A stretch of 12,171 nt of DNA from CAZEFK01 sp964511405 (GCA_964511405.1 CAZEFK010000213.1:1-12171), one strand, 5' to 3'. Counted from the first letter of the stretch, positions 1-7,071 are shown. Notes: a model not told the origin generated them from the letters alone. Numbers and translations: made by a program.

Positions 1-1137
1 GGCTTCTCGTCGATCCTGACCGGCCTCAACTTCATCGTGACCATCCACCGGCTGCGCGCGCCGGGCCTGACCTGGTCGCGGCTGCCGCTGTTCATCTGGG
101 CGATCTATGCCACCAGCCTGATCCTGGTGCTGGCCACGCCGGTGCTGGCGATCACCCTGGCGCTGCTCAGCGCCGAGCGCGCGCTGCGGGTCGGCTTCTT
201 CGACCCGGCGCTCGGCGGCGACCCGCTGCTGTTCCAGCACCTGTTCTGGTTCTACTCGCACCCCGCCGTCTACATCATGATCCTGCCCGCGATGGGCGTG
301 ATCAGCGAAGTCATCGCCTGCTTCGCCCGCAAGGCCATCTTCGGCTATTCGGGCATGACCTATGCCCTGCTGGCGATTGCCGGGATCGGCTTCTTCGTCT
401 GGGGCCACCACATGTTCACCAGCGGCATGTCGGTCTATTCCGGCGTGGTGTTCAGCTTCCTCAGCTTCATCGTGGCGGTGCCGTCGGCGATCAAGGTGTT
501 CAACTGGACCGCGACGCTGCACAAGGGGACCATCACCTTCACCGCGCCGATGCTGTACGCCCTGGGCTTCGTCGGGCTGTTCTCGACCGGCGGCGTGACC
601 GGGCTGATCGTCGCCACCCTGGCCGCCGACGTGCACCTGACCCAGACCTATTTCGTTGTCGCCCACTTCCATTTCATCATGGTCGGCGGCTCGGTCAGCG
701 CCTATTTCGCCGGCCTGCACTATTGGTGGCCGAAGATCACCGGGCGGCTGTACAGCGAGTTCTGGGCGCGCATGGCCGCGATCCTGACCTTCTTCGGCTT
801 CAACCTGACCTTCTTCCCCCAGTTCATCCTGGGCTATCTGGGCATGCCGCGCCGTTACTACGCCTACCCGCCGGAGTTCCAGGTCTGGCATGTGCTGTCG
901 TCGGCCGGCGCCTCGATCCTGGCGGTCGCCTACCTGCTGCCGCTGGGCTATCTCGGCTGGTCGCTGATCGCCGGCCCGCGCGCCACGCGCAATCCGTGGG
1001 ACGCCACGGGCCTGGAATGGCTGACGGCGTCGCCGCCGCCGACCCACAACTTCGCGACCACGCCCGAGGTGGTCCGCGGGCCCTACGACTATCCCGAACC
1101 CGGCGAGGCCGACGGCCATGCCCGCGCCCAGGCCTGA
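1..1137 (+). CDS. ctaD: Cytochrome c oxidase subunit I, A2-type, 5' truncated by window
   Basis: Haem-copper oxidase catalytic subunit, reducing O2 to water in the cytoplasmic membrane and pumping protons. The frame is open from base 1, so the gene starts upstream; the GTG at 37 is internal. Counting from base 1, the CuB histidine and cross-linked tyrosine lie in YSHPAVY (H87, Y91), two further CuB histidines at H136-H137 (WGHHMF), and the haem ligands in VAHFHF (H222, H224). The K-channel lysine is kept in the PSAIKVF segment (K165). The usual glutamate of HPEVY is absent and replaced by YSHPAVY; this is the hallmark of A2-type oxidases, where Tyr and Ser substitute in the proton path. The C-terminus has the typical LEWLTASPPPTHNF segment. 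It overlaps the subunit III gene by 20 bp. Subunit II is presumably upstream, outside the window. Confidence 0.97.
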   Translation, partial: GFSSILTGLNFIVTIHRLRAPGLTWSRLPLFIWAIYATSLILVLATPVLAITLALLSAERALRVGFFDPALGGDPLLFQHLFWFYSHPAVYIMILPAMGVISEVIACFARKAIFGYSGMTYALLAIAGIGFFVWGHHMFTSGMSVYSGVVFSFLSFIVAVPSAIKVFNWTATLHKGTITFTAPMLYALGFVGLFSTGGVTGLIVATLAADVHLTQTYFVVAHFHFIMVGGSVSAYFAGLHYWWPKITGRLYSEFWARMAAILTFFGFNLTFFPQFILGYLGMPRRYYAYPPEFQVWHVLSSAGASILAVAYLLPLGYLGWSLIAGPRATRNPWDATGLEWLTASPPPTHNFATTPEVVRGPYDYPEPGEADGHARAQA

Positions 1138-1756
1138 GGTCCAGTATGCGACCCTGGCCCAGCAGGGTGAGTCCGCCGAGTTCGGCATGTGGATCTTCCT
1201 GGCCACCGAGGTCCTGTTCTTCGGCGGCCTGATCACCGGCTACGCGGCCTATCGCACGATCCACGCCGCCGCCTTCGTCGCCGCGGCCCAGCACGCCGTC
1301 CTGGCCATCGGCGCCGCCAACACGGCGCTGCTGCTGACCAGCAGCCTGACCATGGTGCTGGCGATCCGCGCCGCCGAGGACGGCGCCGCGCGCCGCGCCG
1401 GGCGGTTGCTGGGAGCGACCGCGCTGCTGGGCATCGGGTTCCTGGCGCTCAAGGGCTACGAATATTACCTCGATTACGAAGAGCACCTGGTGCCGGCGCT
1501 CGATTTCCGCTTCGAGGGCCCGTTCGCCGGCCCGGCCGAGCTGTTCTGGCTATTCTATTTCTATGCCACGGCGCTGCATTCGGTGCATCTCGCCGTCGGC
1601 GTCGGGCTGGTGCTGGTCATGGCCGGGCGCGCCCGCCGCGGGGCCTTCGGGCCGGGCTGGACCACGCCGCTCGAGGTGACCGGGCTCTACTGGAGCTTCG
1701 TCGACCTCATGTGGGTGGTGCTGTTCGCGCTGATCTATCCGGTGGGGCGCGGCTGA
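1118..1756 (+). CDS. ctaE: Cytochrome c oxidase subunit III
   Basis: Integral membrane subunit of the terminal oxidase, 212 aa, thought to stabilise the catalytic core. The sequence shows the family start (GESAEFGMWIFLATEVLFF), a central LKGYEYY segment, the ATALHSVHLAVG helix and a terminal GLYWSFVDLMWVVLF helix. About five membrane segments are visible, matching the shorter five-helix form found in bacterial caa3- and bo3-like enzymes rather than the seven-helix mitochondrial type. The ATG lies inside the subunit I gene, with GAGG at 1105-1108 as ribosome site nine bases upstream. Its stop codon shares one base with the next start (TGATG), so the three oxidase genes are very likely translated together. 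Confidence 0.95.
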   Translation: MPAPRPEVQYATLAQQGESAEFGMWIFLATEVLFFGGLITGYAAYRTIHAAAFVAAAQHAVLAIGAANTALLLTSSLTMVLAIRAAEDGAARRAGRLLGATALLGIGFLALKGYEYYLDYEEHLVPALDFRFEGPFAGPAELFWLFYFYATALHSVHLAVGVGLVLVMAGRARRGAFGPGWTTPLEVTGLYWSFVDLMWVVLFALIYPVGRG

Positions 1757-2061
1757 TGGCCGGCCCGGCGCTGTGGTGGTTGGTGCTGCTCGCGCTGCTG
1801 GCCGCCAGCGTGCTGCAATCAGCCCTACCGCTCGGGCCAGGCCTGCATGCGGCCCTGGCGCTGGCCGTCGCCGCCGCTCAAGCCGGCGTGCTGCTCATGG
1901 TGTTCATGCGGCTGCGCCGGCGGCCCGGACTGCGCCGGGTGGCCGCCGCCGCCGGGTTCGCCTGGCTGTTCGTGCTGCTCTGGCTCGCCGGCACCGACTA
2001 CCTGACCCGCACCGGCCTGCCCGGCCCGGGCCTCCCTTCAGCCCAGGAGATCGTGCCATGA
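1756..2061 (+). CDS. Cytochrome c oxidase subunit IV-like small membrane protein
   Basis: Small hydrophobic protein of 101 aa with three predicted membrane helices (about residues 6-24, 30-48 and 65-82). The second helix ends in VLLMVFMRLRRR and the third runs into LWLAGTDYLTR, both resembling the prokaryotic subunit IV family that accompanies caa3-type oxidases. The start was chosen at the ATG overlapping the subunit III stop (TGATG); a GGTGGGG stretch at 1741-1747 gives a ribosome site. The reading frame is open far upstream, but that part is a shadow of subunit III. Its stop overlaps the next start as ATGA. The role as an accessory or assembly subunit is inferred from position and topology; overall similarity to named homologues could not be measured. 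Confidence 0.82.
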   Translation: MAGPALWWLVLLALLAASVLQSALPLGPGLHAALALAVAAAQAGVLLMVFMRLRRRPGLRRVAAAAGFAWLFVLLWLAGTDYLTRTGLPGPGLPSAQEIVP

Positions 2062-3046
2062 CCGTGTCAGTTGTCGTGACCGGCGCCTCCGCCGGTGCCG
2101 GACGCGCCATCGCCCAGGCGTTCGGGGCCCGCGGCGCCCAGGTGGCGCTGCTGGCGCGCGGGCAGGACGGCCTGGCCGGCGCCGCGCGCGAAGTCGAAGC
2201 GGCCGGCGGCCGCGCCCTGGTGCTGCCGACCGACGTCGCCGACGCCGCGGCGGTCGAGCAAGCGGCCGAGCGCGCCGAAACCGAGCTGGGCCCGATCGCG
2301 GTGTGGGTGAACGCCGCCATGGCGACGGTGTTCGCGCCGTTCGAGCAGGTCACGCCCGACGAGTACCGGCGCGCGACCGAGGTCACCTATCTGGGCTTCG
2401 TCCATGGCACCCGGGCCACGCTCAAACGCATGCGGCCGCGCAACTGCGGCACCATCGTCCAGGTCGGCTCGGCGCTCGCCTACCGAGCCATTCCGCTGCA
2501 ATCGGCGCCAAGTTCGCGATCCGCGGCTTTACCCAGAGCCTGCGCTGCGAGTTGCTGCACGACCGCTGCGCCGTGCATCTGGCGATCGTCGAGATGCCGG
2601 CGCTGAACACGCCGCAGTTCGACTGGGCGCGCAACCGGACCGGCCGGCGGCCGCAGCCGGTGCCGCCGATCTTCCAGCCCGAGGTCGCGGCCCGCGCCGT
2701 GCTGCTGGCGGTCGACCGGCGCCGGCGCGAGGTCTGGGCCGGCGGCTCCACGGTCAAGGCGATCCTGGCCACCAAGCTGGCGCCCGGGCTGCTCGACCGC
2801 CTGCTCGCCCGTACCGGCTATACGGCGCAGATGAGCGAGGAACCGGCCGATCCGGCAGCCCCCGACAACCTGTTCCAACCGGTGCCGGGCGACCATGGCG
2901 CCCATGGCCGCTTCGACCGCCGCGCCACCGCCTCCAGCCTGCAGCTGTGGGCGACCGCCCACCGCCAGGCGCTGGCGATCGGCGGCGGCATCGCCCTGGG
3001 CCTGGCCGGCGCCGCCCTGGCCCGGGCCGGGCGGCGCCGGGCGTAA
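2058..3046 (+). pseudogene. Short-chain dehydrogenase/reductase, frame broken at the catalytic tyrosine
   Basis: NAD(P)-dependent SDR oxidoreductase of unknown substrate, now apparently split into two frames. Frame A starts at ATG 2058 (AGGAG at 2045-2049) and carries the Rossmann motif TGASAGAG (residues 8-15), a VWVNAAM segment in place of the usual NNAG, and the catalytic serine S138 in VGSALAY. At about 2500-2505 similarity jumps to another frame, which continues with GAKFAIRGFTQSLRCEL and runs to TAA 3044-3046 through a conserved C-terminal extension and a hydrophobic end. The expected SAYCGAK lacks AYC, so the catalytic Tyr (expected near 151) is gone. Inserting ten bases restores one frame of 332 aa. 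The start overlaps the oxidase subunit IV stop (ATGA), so it is read as the fourth gene of that operon. A recent loss, or less likely an assembly error, is possible. Confidence 0.85.
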
Positions 3047-3051
3047 CGGCT

Positions 3052-3065
3052 TGAACACCGGTTCA
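3052..3065. promoter_or_regulatory. Palindrome GAAC-N4-GTTC upstream of the alkyltransferase-like gene
   Basis: TGAAC-ACCG-GTTCA is a perfect 5-bp inverted repeat with a 4-bp spacer, 21 bp upstream of the GTG start of the DNA-repair gene and just after the dehydrogenase stop. The GAAC-N4-GTTC core has the layout of the Gram-positive LexA operator; alphaproteobacterial LexA normally binds GTTC-N7-GTTC. It could be an operator for the repair gene or a chance palindrome. Only the symmetry and position are seen. Confidence 0.3.
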
Positions 3066-3086
3066 GCGCGTCGGTAGCATGGTCTC

Positions 3087-3443
3087 GTGGCACGACGATC
3101 CCGCCCCTCGGTCCGAGGGACAGCACCCGTGGGCGATGGCGCGGTCGACGCGATCTGCGCCGTCATCCGCATGATCCCCAAGGGCTGGGTGGCGACCTAC
3201 GGCCAGATCGCGGCCATGGCCGGGATGCCCAGACGGGCCCGGCTGGTCGGTCACGTGCTCCAGCATCTGGATCCCGCCCGCAAGATTCCCTGGCATCGCG
3301 TCGTCAACGCCAAAGGCGAGATCTCCTACTCCCCCTCCCGAAATGGCGGCGATGCCGTTCAGCGGCAGTTGTTGGAGCAAGAGGGTGTGGTCTTCGACGC
3401 CAAGGGCCGGTTCGATTTGGAGCGGTTCCGCTGGATGGGTTGA
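3087..3443 (+). CDS. Alkyltransferase-like protein (MGMT family, Cys replaced by Trp)
   Basis: DNA-binding protein of 118 aa with the C-terminal fold of O6-methylguanine-DNA methyltransferase. The motif holding the alkyl-accepting cysteine (PCHR) reads PWHR here (W69), as in Escherichia coli YbaZ, so it should not transfer alkyl groups. Members of that group bind O6-alkylguanine and hand it to nucleotide excision repair. Visible family features are VATYGQIA (residues 35-42), the ARLVGHVL helix with its arginine, IPWHRVVNAKGEIS, and the closing FDLERFRW, which resembles the YbaZ end. The GTG at 3087 gives 118 aa; a GTG at 3129 would give 104 aa and also keep the whole domain. It is convergent with the exporter gene, with 15 bp between the stops. 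Confidence 0.88.
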   Translation: MARRSRPSVRGTAPVGDGAVDAICAVIRMIPKGWVATYGQIAAMAGMPRRARLVGHVLQHLDPARKIPWHRVVNAKGEISYSPSRNGGDAVQRQLLEQEGVVFDAKGRFDLERFRWMG

Positions 3444-3458
3444 CCGGGAGAGGAACGG

Positions 3459-4355
3459 CTACGCGACCGCCCTTCCGCTCGCCGCCAACGCGGCACCACC
3501 GACCACCAAGGCGCAGGCCGGCCATACCGTCCAGCTGGCCTGCCCCACGCCCAGCATGACCAGCAGCAAGGTCGACAGCACCGGCGCGGCATAGGCAAGA
3601 GTGCCCAGCAGCCGGATATCGCCATGCTTGACGCCGTAATCCCAGACGAAAAAGGCGCCGCCGACCGGCCCCAGGCCGAGTGCCGCCACAGCCAGGCAAC
3701 CGAGAACGCCCGTGGGCCAGCGGGTGACTTCGAACATCAGGTGGCAGAGTAGGGCCAGCAGCGCCGTCCCCAGGCAAAAGCCGCCGATCGCCTCGGTCGG
3801 AACCGTCGCCAGGTGCCGGCTGATGACCGAATAGCCGGCCCAGATGACGGCGCTCGCCAGCGCGGCGACGTAGCCAAGCGCCGCCGCGCTGTCGGCGGCC
3901 ATGCTCCAGCCCCGGCCGATGACGAGGACGGTGCCAAGGAAGCCGGCAAGGGCGCCCGCGATATGCCGCCATCCCAGCCGATCGCCGGGCAACAGCGCCG
4001 AGAACAGCACAATCAACAGGGGCCACAGATAGTTGATCAGGCTCGCTTCGAGCGGCGGCGCGGTCTTGAGCGCCAGGAAATAGAGCGAATGATAGCCGAA
4101 CAGACCGACAACCCCGATGAACCAGACCACGGGCGGCTGGCGCAGAGGACGCAGCGGATCCTTGCCGCGCAACCGTGCGGCGACCACGCCCACCAGGAAC
4201 GCGAGGGCGAATGCCAGCGCGATCAGCTCGAAGGGCGGTATGGCCGGGTTCAGAGCGGCGAGCGGCGCCAACGCCGACCACATCAGGATGGCACTGCCCC
4301 CGATGGCCGTGGCGCGTGCTCGTCGACCAGGTTCGGAGAGAATGGCGGCCGTCAT
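3459..4355 (-). CDS. DMT-superfamily (EamA) transporter, YddG-like
   Basis: Inner-membrane transporter of 298 aa with about ten hydrophobic helices and two EamA-type halves, a typical length for this family. Features include the first helix (ATAIGGSAILMWSALAP), LALKTAPPLEASLINYLWPLL at the end of the first half, AVIWAGYSVISRHLA opening the second, and DYGVKHGDIRLLGTLAYAAPVLSTLLL near the end. The last region resembles the aromatic amino acid exporter YddG and relatives, so metabolite or amino acid export is the best guess; the substrate cannot be read from sequence. I chose the ATG at 4355 because the hydrophobic domain begins 16 residues later and the frame further upstream is low-complexity Arg/Pro/Thr. 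No clear ribosome site is seen. Divergent from the secreted-protein gene. Confidence 0.9.
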   Translation of the reverse strand: MTAAILSEPGRRARATAIGGSAILMWSALAPLAALNPAIPPFELIALAFALAFLVGVVAARLRGKDPLRPLRQPPVVWFIGVVGLFGYHSLYFLALKTAPPLEASLINYLWPLLIVLFSALLPGDRLGWRHIAGALAGFLGTVLVIGRGWSMAADSAAALGYVAALASAVIWAGYSVISRHLATVPTEAIGGFCLGTALLALLCHLMFEVTRWPTGVLGCLAVAALGLGPVGGAFFVWDYGVKHGDIRLLGTLAYAAPVLSTLLLVMLGVGQASWTVWPACALVVGGAALAASGRAVA

Positions 4356-4388
4356 CGGACCGACGTAACAGGGCTTGCGCGGCCCGTC

Positions 4389-4430
4389 TTGACCGACCCT
4401 GCGGCTGGTTTGACCGGACCTCCGGCTGCC
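4389..4430. repeat. Two tandem 21-bp direct repeats in a divergent intergenic region
   Basis: Two adjacent copies starting TTGACCG and sharing CGGCTG near the end (4389-4409 and 4410-4430) match at about 16 of the first 20 positions, with a period of exactly 21 bp. That equals two DNA turns, so identical sequence faces the same side of the helix. They sit between the divergent exporter (start 4355) and secreted-protein gene (start 4489). This suits tandem regulator binding; TTGACC could also be duplicated -35 boxes, but no matching -10 is seen. No gene is visible in the rest of 4356-4488. Confidence 0.55.
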
Positions 4431-4488
4431 GATCCGGCGCGACCGCTCGGGCGTTGGTGTCGGTGTCGCAGCTTCGGGGAGCGGTCGC

Positions 4489-5241
4489 GTGCGCCTGGCC
4501 GGCCTCTTGGTCCTGCTCGCCTGGCTGGTGGCCGCGGTGGCCGAGCCCCAGCCGCCCTGCGGCACGGCGCCGGCGCCCGACTATGGCCCGGCCGGGGCGC
4601 CCCGGTTCCAGGTGTGGTCGGCGCGCAGCGGCGCCGTACCGTGGTCGCCCCCCGCCTGCACCGGCTGGAGCGGCGACCGCTTCGCCCTGGTGGTCGCCGT
4701 CGCCGGACGCCTTCCCGGCCGCGACGCGGCGGCGCTGCTTCAGCGCTTCGGCGCCATCTCGGCCATGCGCGGCATGGCCTACTGGTCGGTCACCGACGGC
4801 CGCTGGCGCCCGCTGGTCACCGCCGCCGCCGCGCTGGACGGTCCCGACCCCCAGCATCAACGCGCCGACTTCTCGGCCTCGGAGCTTGCGGCCGGCACCG
4901 AGCACTATTTCCTGGAGGACGACAGCCGCTCGTCCGGCCATGTCGTCTACCGCCTGCGCGTGCTCGAGGCCAACCCCGACCATATCGTCCTGTCGATCGA
5001 CAATGCCAGCCGGATCCGGCTGCTGTTCCTGACCCTCTTCGCCCCGGGCGAGCTCAAGACCGTGCATCTGCTGACCCGCCTCGGGCCGGACGAATGGGGC
5101 TATTACGGTCTGTCGGGGGCGCCGACCAGCGCCCGCGGCGAAGCCGTCGGACATGAAGGCTCCTACGTCAACCGCGCCATCGCCTTCTATCGCTATCTCG
5201 CCGGCATTCCGACTGACCGGGATCCCCCGGCCGTCCGGTAG
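4489..5241 (+). CDS. Secreted protein of unknown function
   Basis: 250-aa protein that I cannot assign to a named family. It begins with a typical type I signal peptide (MRLAGLLVLLAWLVAAVA, likely cut after AVA at residue 18), so it should be exported to the periplasm or beyond. The mature part is mixed alpha/beta in appearance, with blocks such as MRGMAYWSVTDGRWRPLV, EHYFLEDDSRSSGHVVYRLRV and a conserved-looking end HEGSYVNRAIAFYRYLAGIPT. No catalytic motif is recognisable. The start is GTG 4489, supported by GGGGAG about eight bases upstream and by the signal peptide beginning there. Its last 49 bp overlap the 3' end of the convergent phospholipase D-like gene. Orientation suggests separate transcription, so any functional link to that gene is speculative. 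Confidence 0.8.
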   Translation: MRLAGLLVLLAWLVAAVAEPQPPCGTAPAPDYGPAGAPRFQVWSARSGAVPWSPPACTGWSGDRFALVVAVAGRLPGRDAAALLQRFGAISAMRGMAYWSVTDGRWRPLVTAAAALDGPDPQHQRADFSASELAAGTEHYFLEDDSRSSGHVVYRLRVLEANPDHIVLSIDNASRIRLLFLTLFAPGELKTVHLLTRLGPDEWGYYGLSGAPTSARGEAVGHEGSYVNRAIAFYRYLAGIPTDRDPPAVR

Positions 5242-6995
5242 GCGCCTCCGCCGGCGCGATCGAACACGCAGTGCTCGGCCTCGCTGCCCGAGATCGCCGC
5301 TGGCGCCGACCAGCGCCAGATCTGATCCCAGTATTCGCGGCGCAGCGTCTGCGCGGCCGCGCGATCCTCGATGATGTAGCCGAACTCCTGCAGGTCGGAC
5401 GGATAGAGGTTCTCCGAGCCGATGTAGAACACGCGATCGTCGACCATCCAGACCTTGGCGTGGACGGCGAACGGCCGGCCGTCGGGCCAGGCCTGGTCGG
5501 GCCCGAAGCGGTAGGGGGCGAGATGCAGGTGCTGGCAGAGCAGCGGGGCGAGCTCGGCCCGGCTGCGGCCGGTGCGGGCGGCGACCGCGTCGGCGACGGC
5601 GTCGGCCACGGCGTCCAGGGGCACGCCGTTGCTGTCGTCGCCGGTCGGTCCGGCGGCGCCAAGGTTGGACAGCACCAGATAGAGATCGCCGCCCTTCGAT
5701 CCCAGCAGATCGGCCAAGCGGGCCAACGCGGCATGGGGCCAGGTGCGGCCGATGCCGGCGGGCAGCGAGAAGGCGACGTCCTGCTGCACCAACCGGATGG
5801 TCTTGGTCGCGGCGCCGAACATGAGCTCGCGGGCAATCTGGGACTGGTCCGCGAACGCCGGGACGATGCCGGACGCCAGCCGGCCGACCGCCAGCACCGG
5901 CACGCCGCCCGGCGCAGGGCCCCGCTCGGGCCCCAGCTCCGGCAGCGCCGCATGATCCTGGCACGCCGGTGGGCCGCCGGCCCGGCCGGGAGTCGCGACG
6001 AACACCTGATTGGCGGCATCCTGATGCCGGCACAGGAAGCCCCACAGGACGTCGGCGAAGCGGTGGGCCTGGCGGGTCGCCGGGCCCTCCAGCTGCATCG
6101 AGACGTCGTGGGTCGGATCGTCCAGCAAATAGTCGCGGGTCCACAGATTGTGCCCGCCGACGATGGCGCGCCGGCCGTCGACCGCCACGATCTTGGCATG
6201 GTTCCACGAGAAGGAGTTGCACTGCGCAACGCCTTCGCAGGAGCGCAGGGCGCCGACCTGGAGGATCAGCTGGGACCCCGCGACCCCGTCGGCATCGCGC
6301 GCCAATGCCTGCAGGACGGCGCCGGCGTCGGTGCCATCGGGCGGATGGTCGCCGACCAGGACGCGCACCAGCACCGGCCGGCCGTCATGGGCGAGCCGGG
6401 TGACGGCATTGCGCAGCACCGCCAGGAAGCGGAGGTCGGGCGGCGGTTGCATCAGCGTGATGTCGACGACATGCTCGGCCGAGACCACGGTCCGGTAGAG
6501 CACATCGAGCAGCCAGTCCGAATGGCCGAGGCAGAACCGGCGCGCCGGCTCCTCCGGCCGATGCACCGAGGCCGCGAGCGGCGGGCAGTCGGGGCCGCAG
6601 TCGACCCCCGCGCATGGCGGCAGACGCAGGTCGGGATCACAGCCGGCGCAGTCCAGGCCGATCACCGGCAGCGATCCGGCCCGCTCGCCCCAATGGCCCG
6701 GGGTGACCAGCAGCCAGCCCTCGGGTATGTGGTTGCCCTCGGTCAGACCATAGGTCACGCCGCCGAAGGCCCTCGAGGGGTCGGTCTTCTCCAGCTCCGC
6801 GAGGGCTTGCTTGATCAGCGGCTGCCGGCCATGGGGATCGAGCGCCGCCACGCCGTAGCCCCGCATCACGGCGGCTTCGCCGCCGCCGCCCGCGCCGGCG
6901 ATGCCATCCGGCGGCAGATCGATCAGGCAGCCCGACAGCAAAAGGCAGCAAAACAAAAGGCAGCACAGGCCGACCGCCCACGCCCGCATCCCCAT
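5193..6995 (-). CDS. Phospholipase D-like lipoprotein with two HKD motifs
   Basis: 600-aa phospholipase D superfamily protein, presumed to cleave or transfer phosphodiester bonds in a lipid or similar substrate. Both catalytic motifs are intact: WNHAKIVAVD (H266, K268, D273) followed by IVGGHNLW, and VHAKVWMVDD (H512, K514, D519) followed by YIGSENLYPSDL. The N-terminus is a lipoprotein signal with lipobox LLSGC (C23), so the mature protein is likely lipid-anchored in the envelope. A cysteine-rich stretch at 116-137 (Cys 116, 119, 128, 133, 137) precedes the first PLD half and may form disulfides or bind metal. ATG 6995 has GGAG six bases upstream; ATG 6989 is an alternative. It lies 76 bp downstream of the desaturase gene in the same orientation. 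Substrate unknown: phospholipase, cardiolipin-synthase-like transferase and nuclease activities all occur in the superfamily. Confidence 0.9.
   Translation of the reverse strand: MGMRAWAVGLCCLLFCCLLLSGCLIDLPPDGIAGAGGGGEAAVMRGYGVAALDPHGRQPLIKQALAELEKTDPSRAFGGVTYGLTEGNHIPEGWLLVTPGHWGERAGSLPVIGLDCAGCDPDLRLPPCAGVDCGPDCPPLAASVHRPEEPARRFCLGHSDWLLDVLYRTVVSAEHVVDITLMQPPPDLRFLAVLRNAVTRLAHDGRPVLVRVLVGDHPPDGTDAGAVLQALARDADGVAGSQLILQVGALRSCEGVAQCNSFSWNHAKIVAVDGRRAIVGGHNLWTRDYLLDDPTHDVSMQLEGPATRQAHRFADVLWGFLCRHQDAANQVFVATPGRAGGPPACQDHAALPELGPERGPAPGGVPVLAVGRLASGIVPAFADQSQIARELMFGAATKTIRLVQQDVAFSLPAGIGRTWPHAALARLADLLGSKGGDLYLVLSNLGAAGPTGDDSNGVPLDAVADAVADAVAARTGRSRAELAPLLCQHLHLAPYRFGPDQAWPDGRPFAVHAKVWMVDDRVFYIGSENLYPSDLQEFGYIIEDRAAAQTLRREYWDQIWRWSAPAAISGSEAEHCVFDRAGGGAYRTAGGSRSVGMPAR
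6939..6965. repeat. 12-bp direct repeat inside the lipoprotein signal sequence
   Basis: The 12-mer CAAAAGGCAGCA occurs at 6939-6950 and 6954-6965, a period of 15 bp. On the minus strand it encodes CCLL-F-CCLL in the hydrophobic core of the lipoprotein signal peptide. It is an A/T-richer patch using CTT and TTG leucine codons in a gene that otherwise favours G/C-ending codons. A five-codon duplication is the simplest explanation. Confidence 0.8.
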
Positions 6996-7009
6996 GCGCC
7001 GCTCCGACG

Positions 7010-7022
7010 CCAGCTCCGCTGG
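7010..7022 (-). promoter_or_regulatory. Small hairpin before the lipoprotein ribosome site
   Basis: CCAGC-loop-GCTGG forms a 5-bp stem with a 3-nt loop in the 76-bp gap between the desaturase and PLD genes, just upstream of the GGAG ribosome site at 7002-7005. It could influence translation of the lipoprotein, or be chance in such GC-rich DNA. No T-run follows, so it is not an intrinsic terminator. Confidence 0.25.
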
Positions 7023-7071
7023 TTACAACACGGCGCGCGTAGGCGGGTTGCCGTCGCGGGGCGCCGCCGCG

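Noticed and set aside
824..1486. 220-codon minus-strand open frame
   Set aside because: Antisense to the oxidase subunits I and III; composition is a shadow.
3304..6222. Very long minus-strand open frame (972 codons)
   Set aside because: It crosses three recognisable genes in other frames (exporter, secreted protein, PLD) and its translation is low-complexity Arg/Pro/Ala, typical of a GC-driven shadow.
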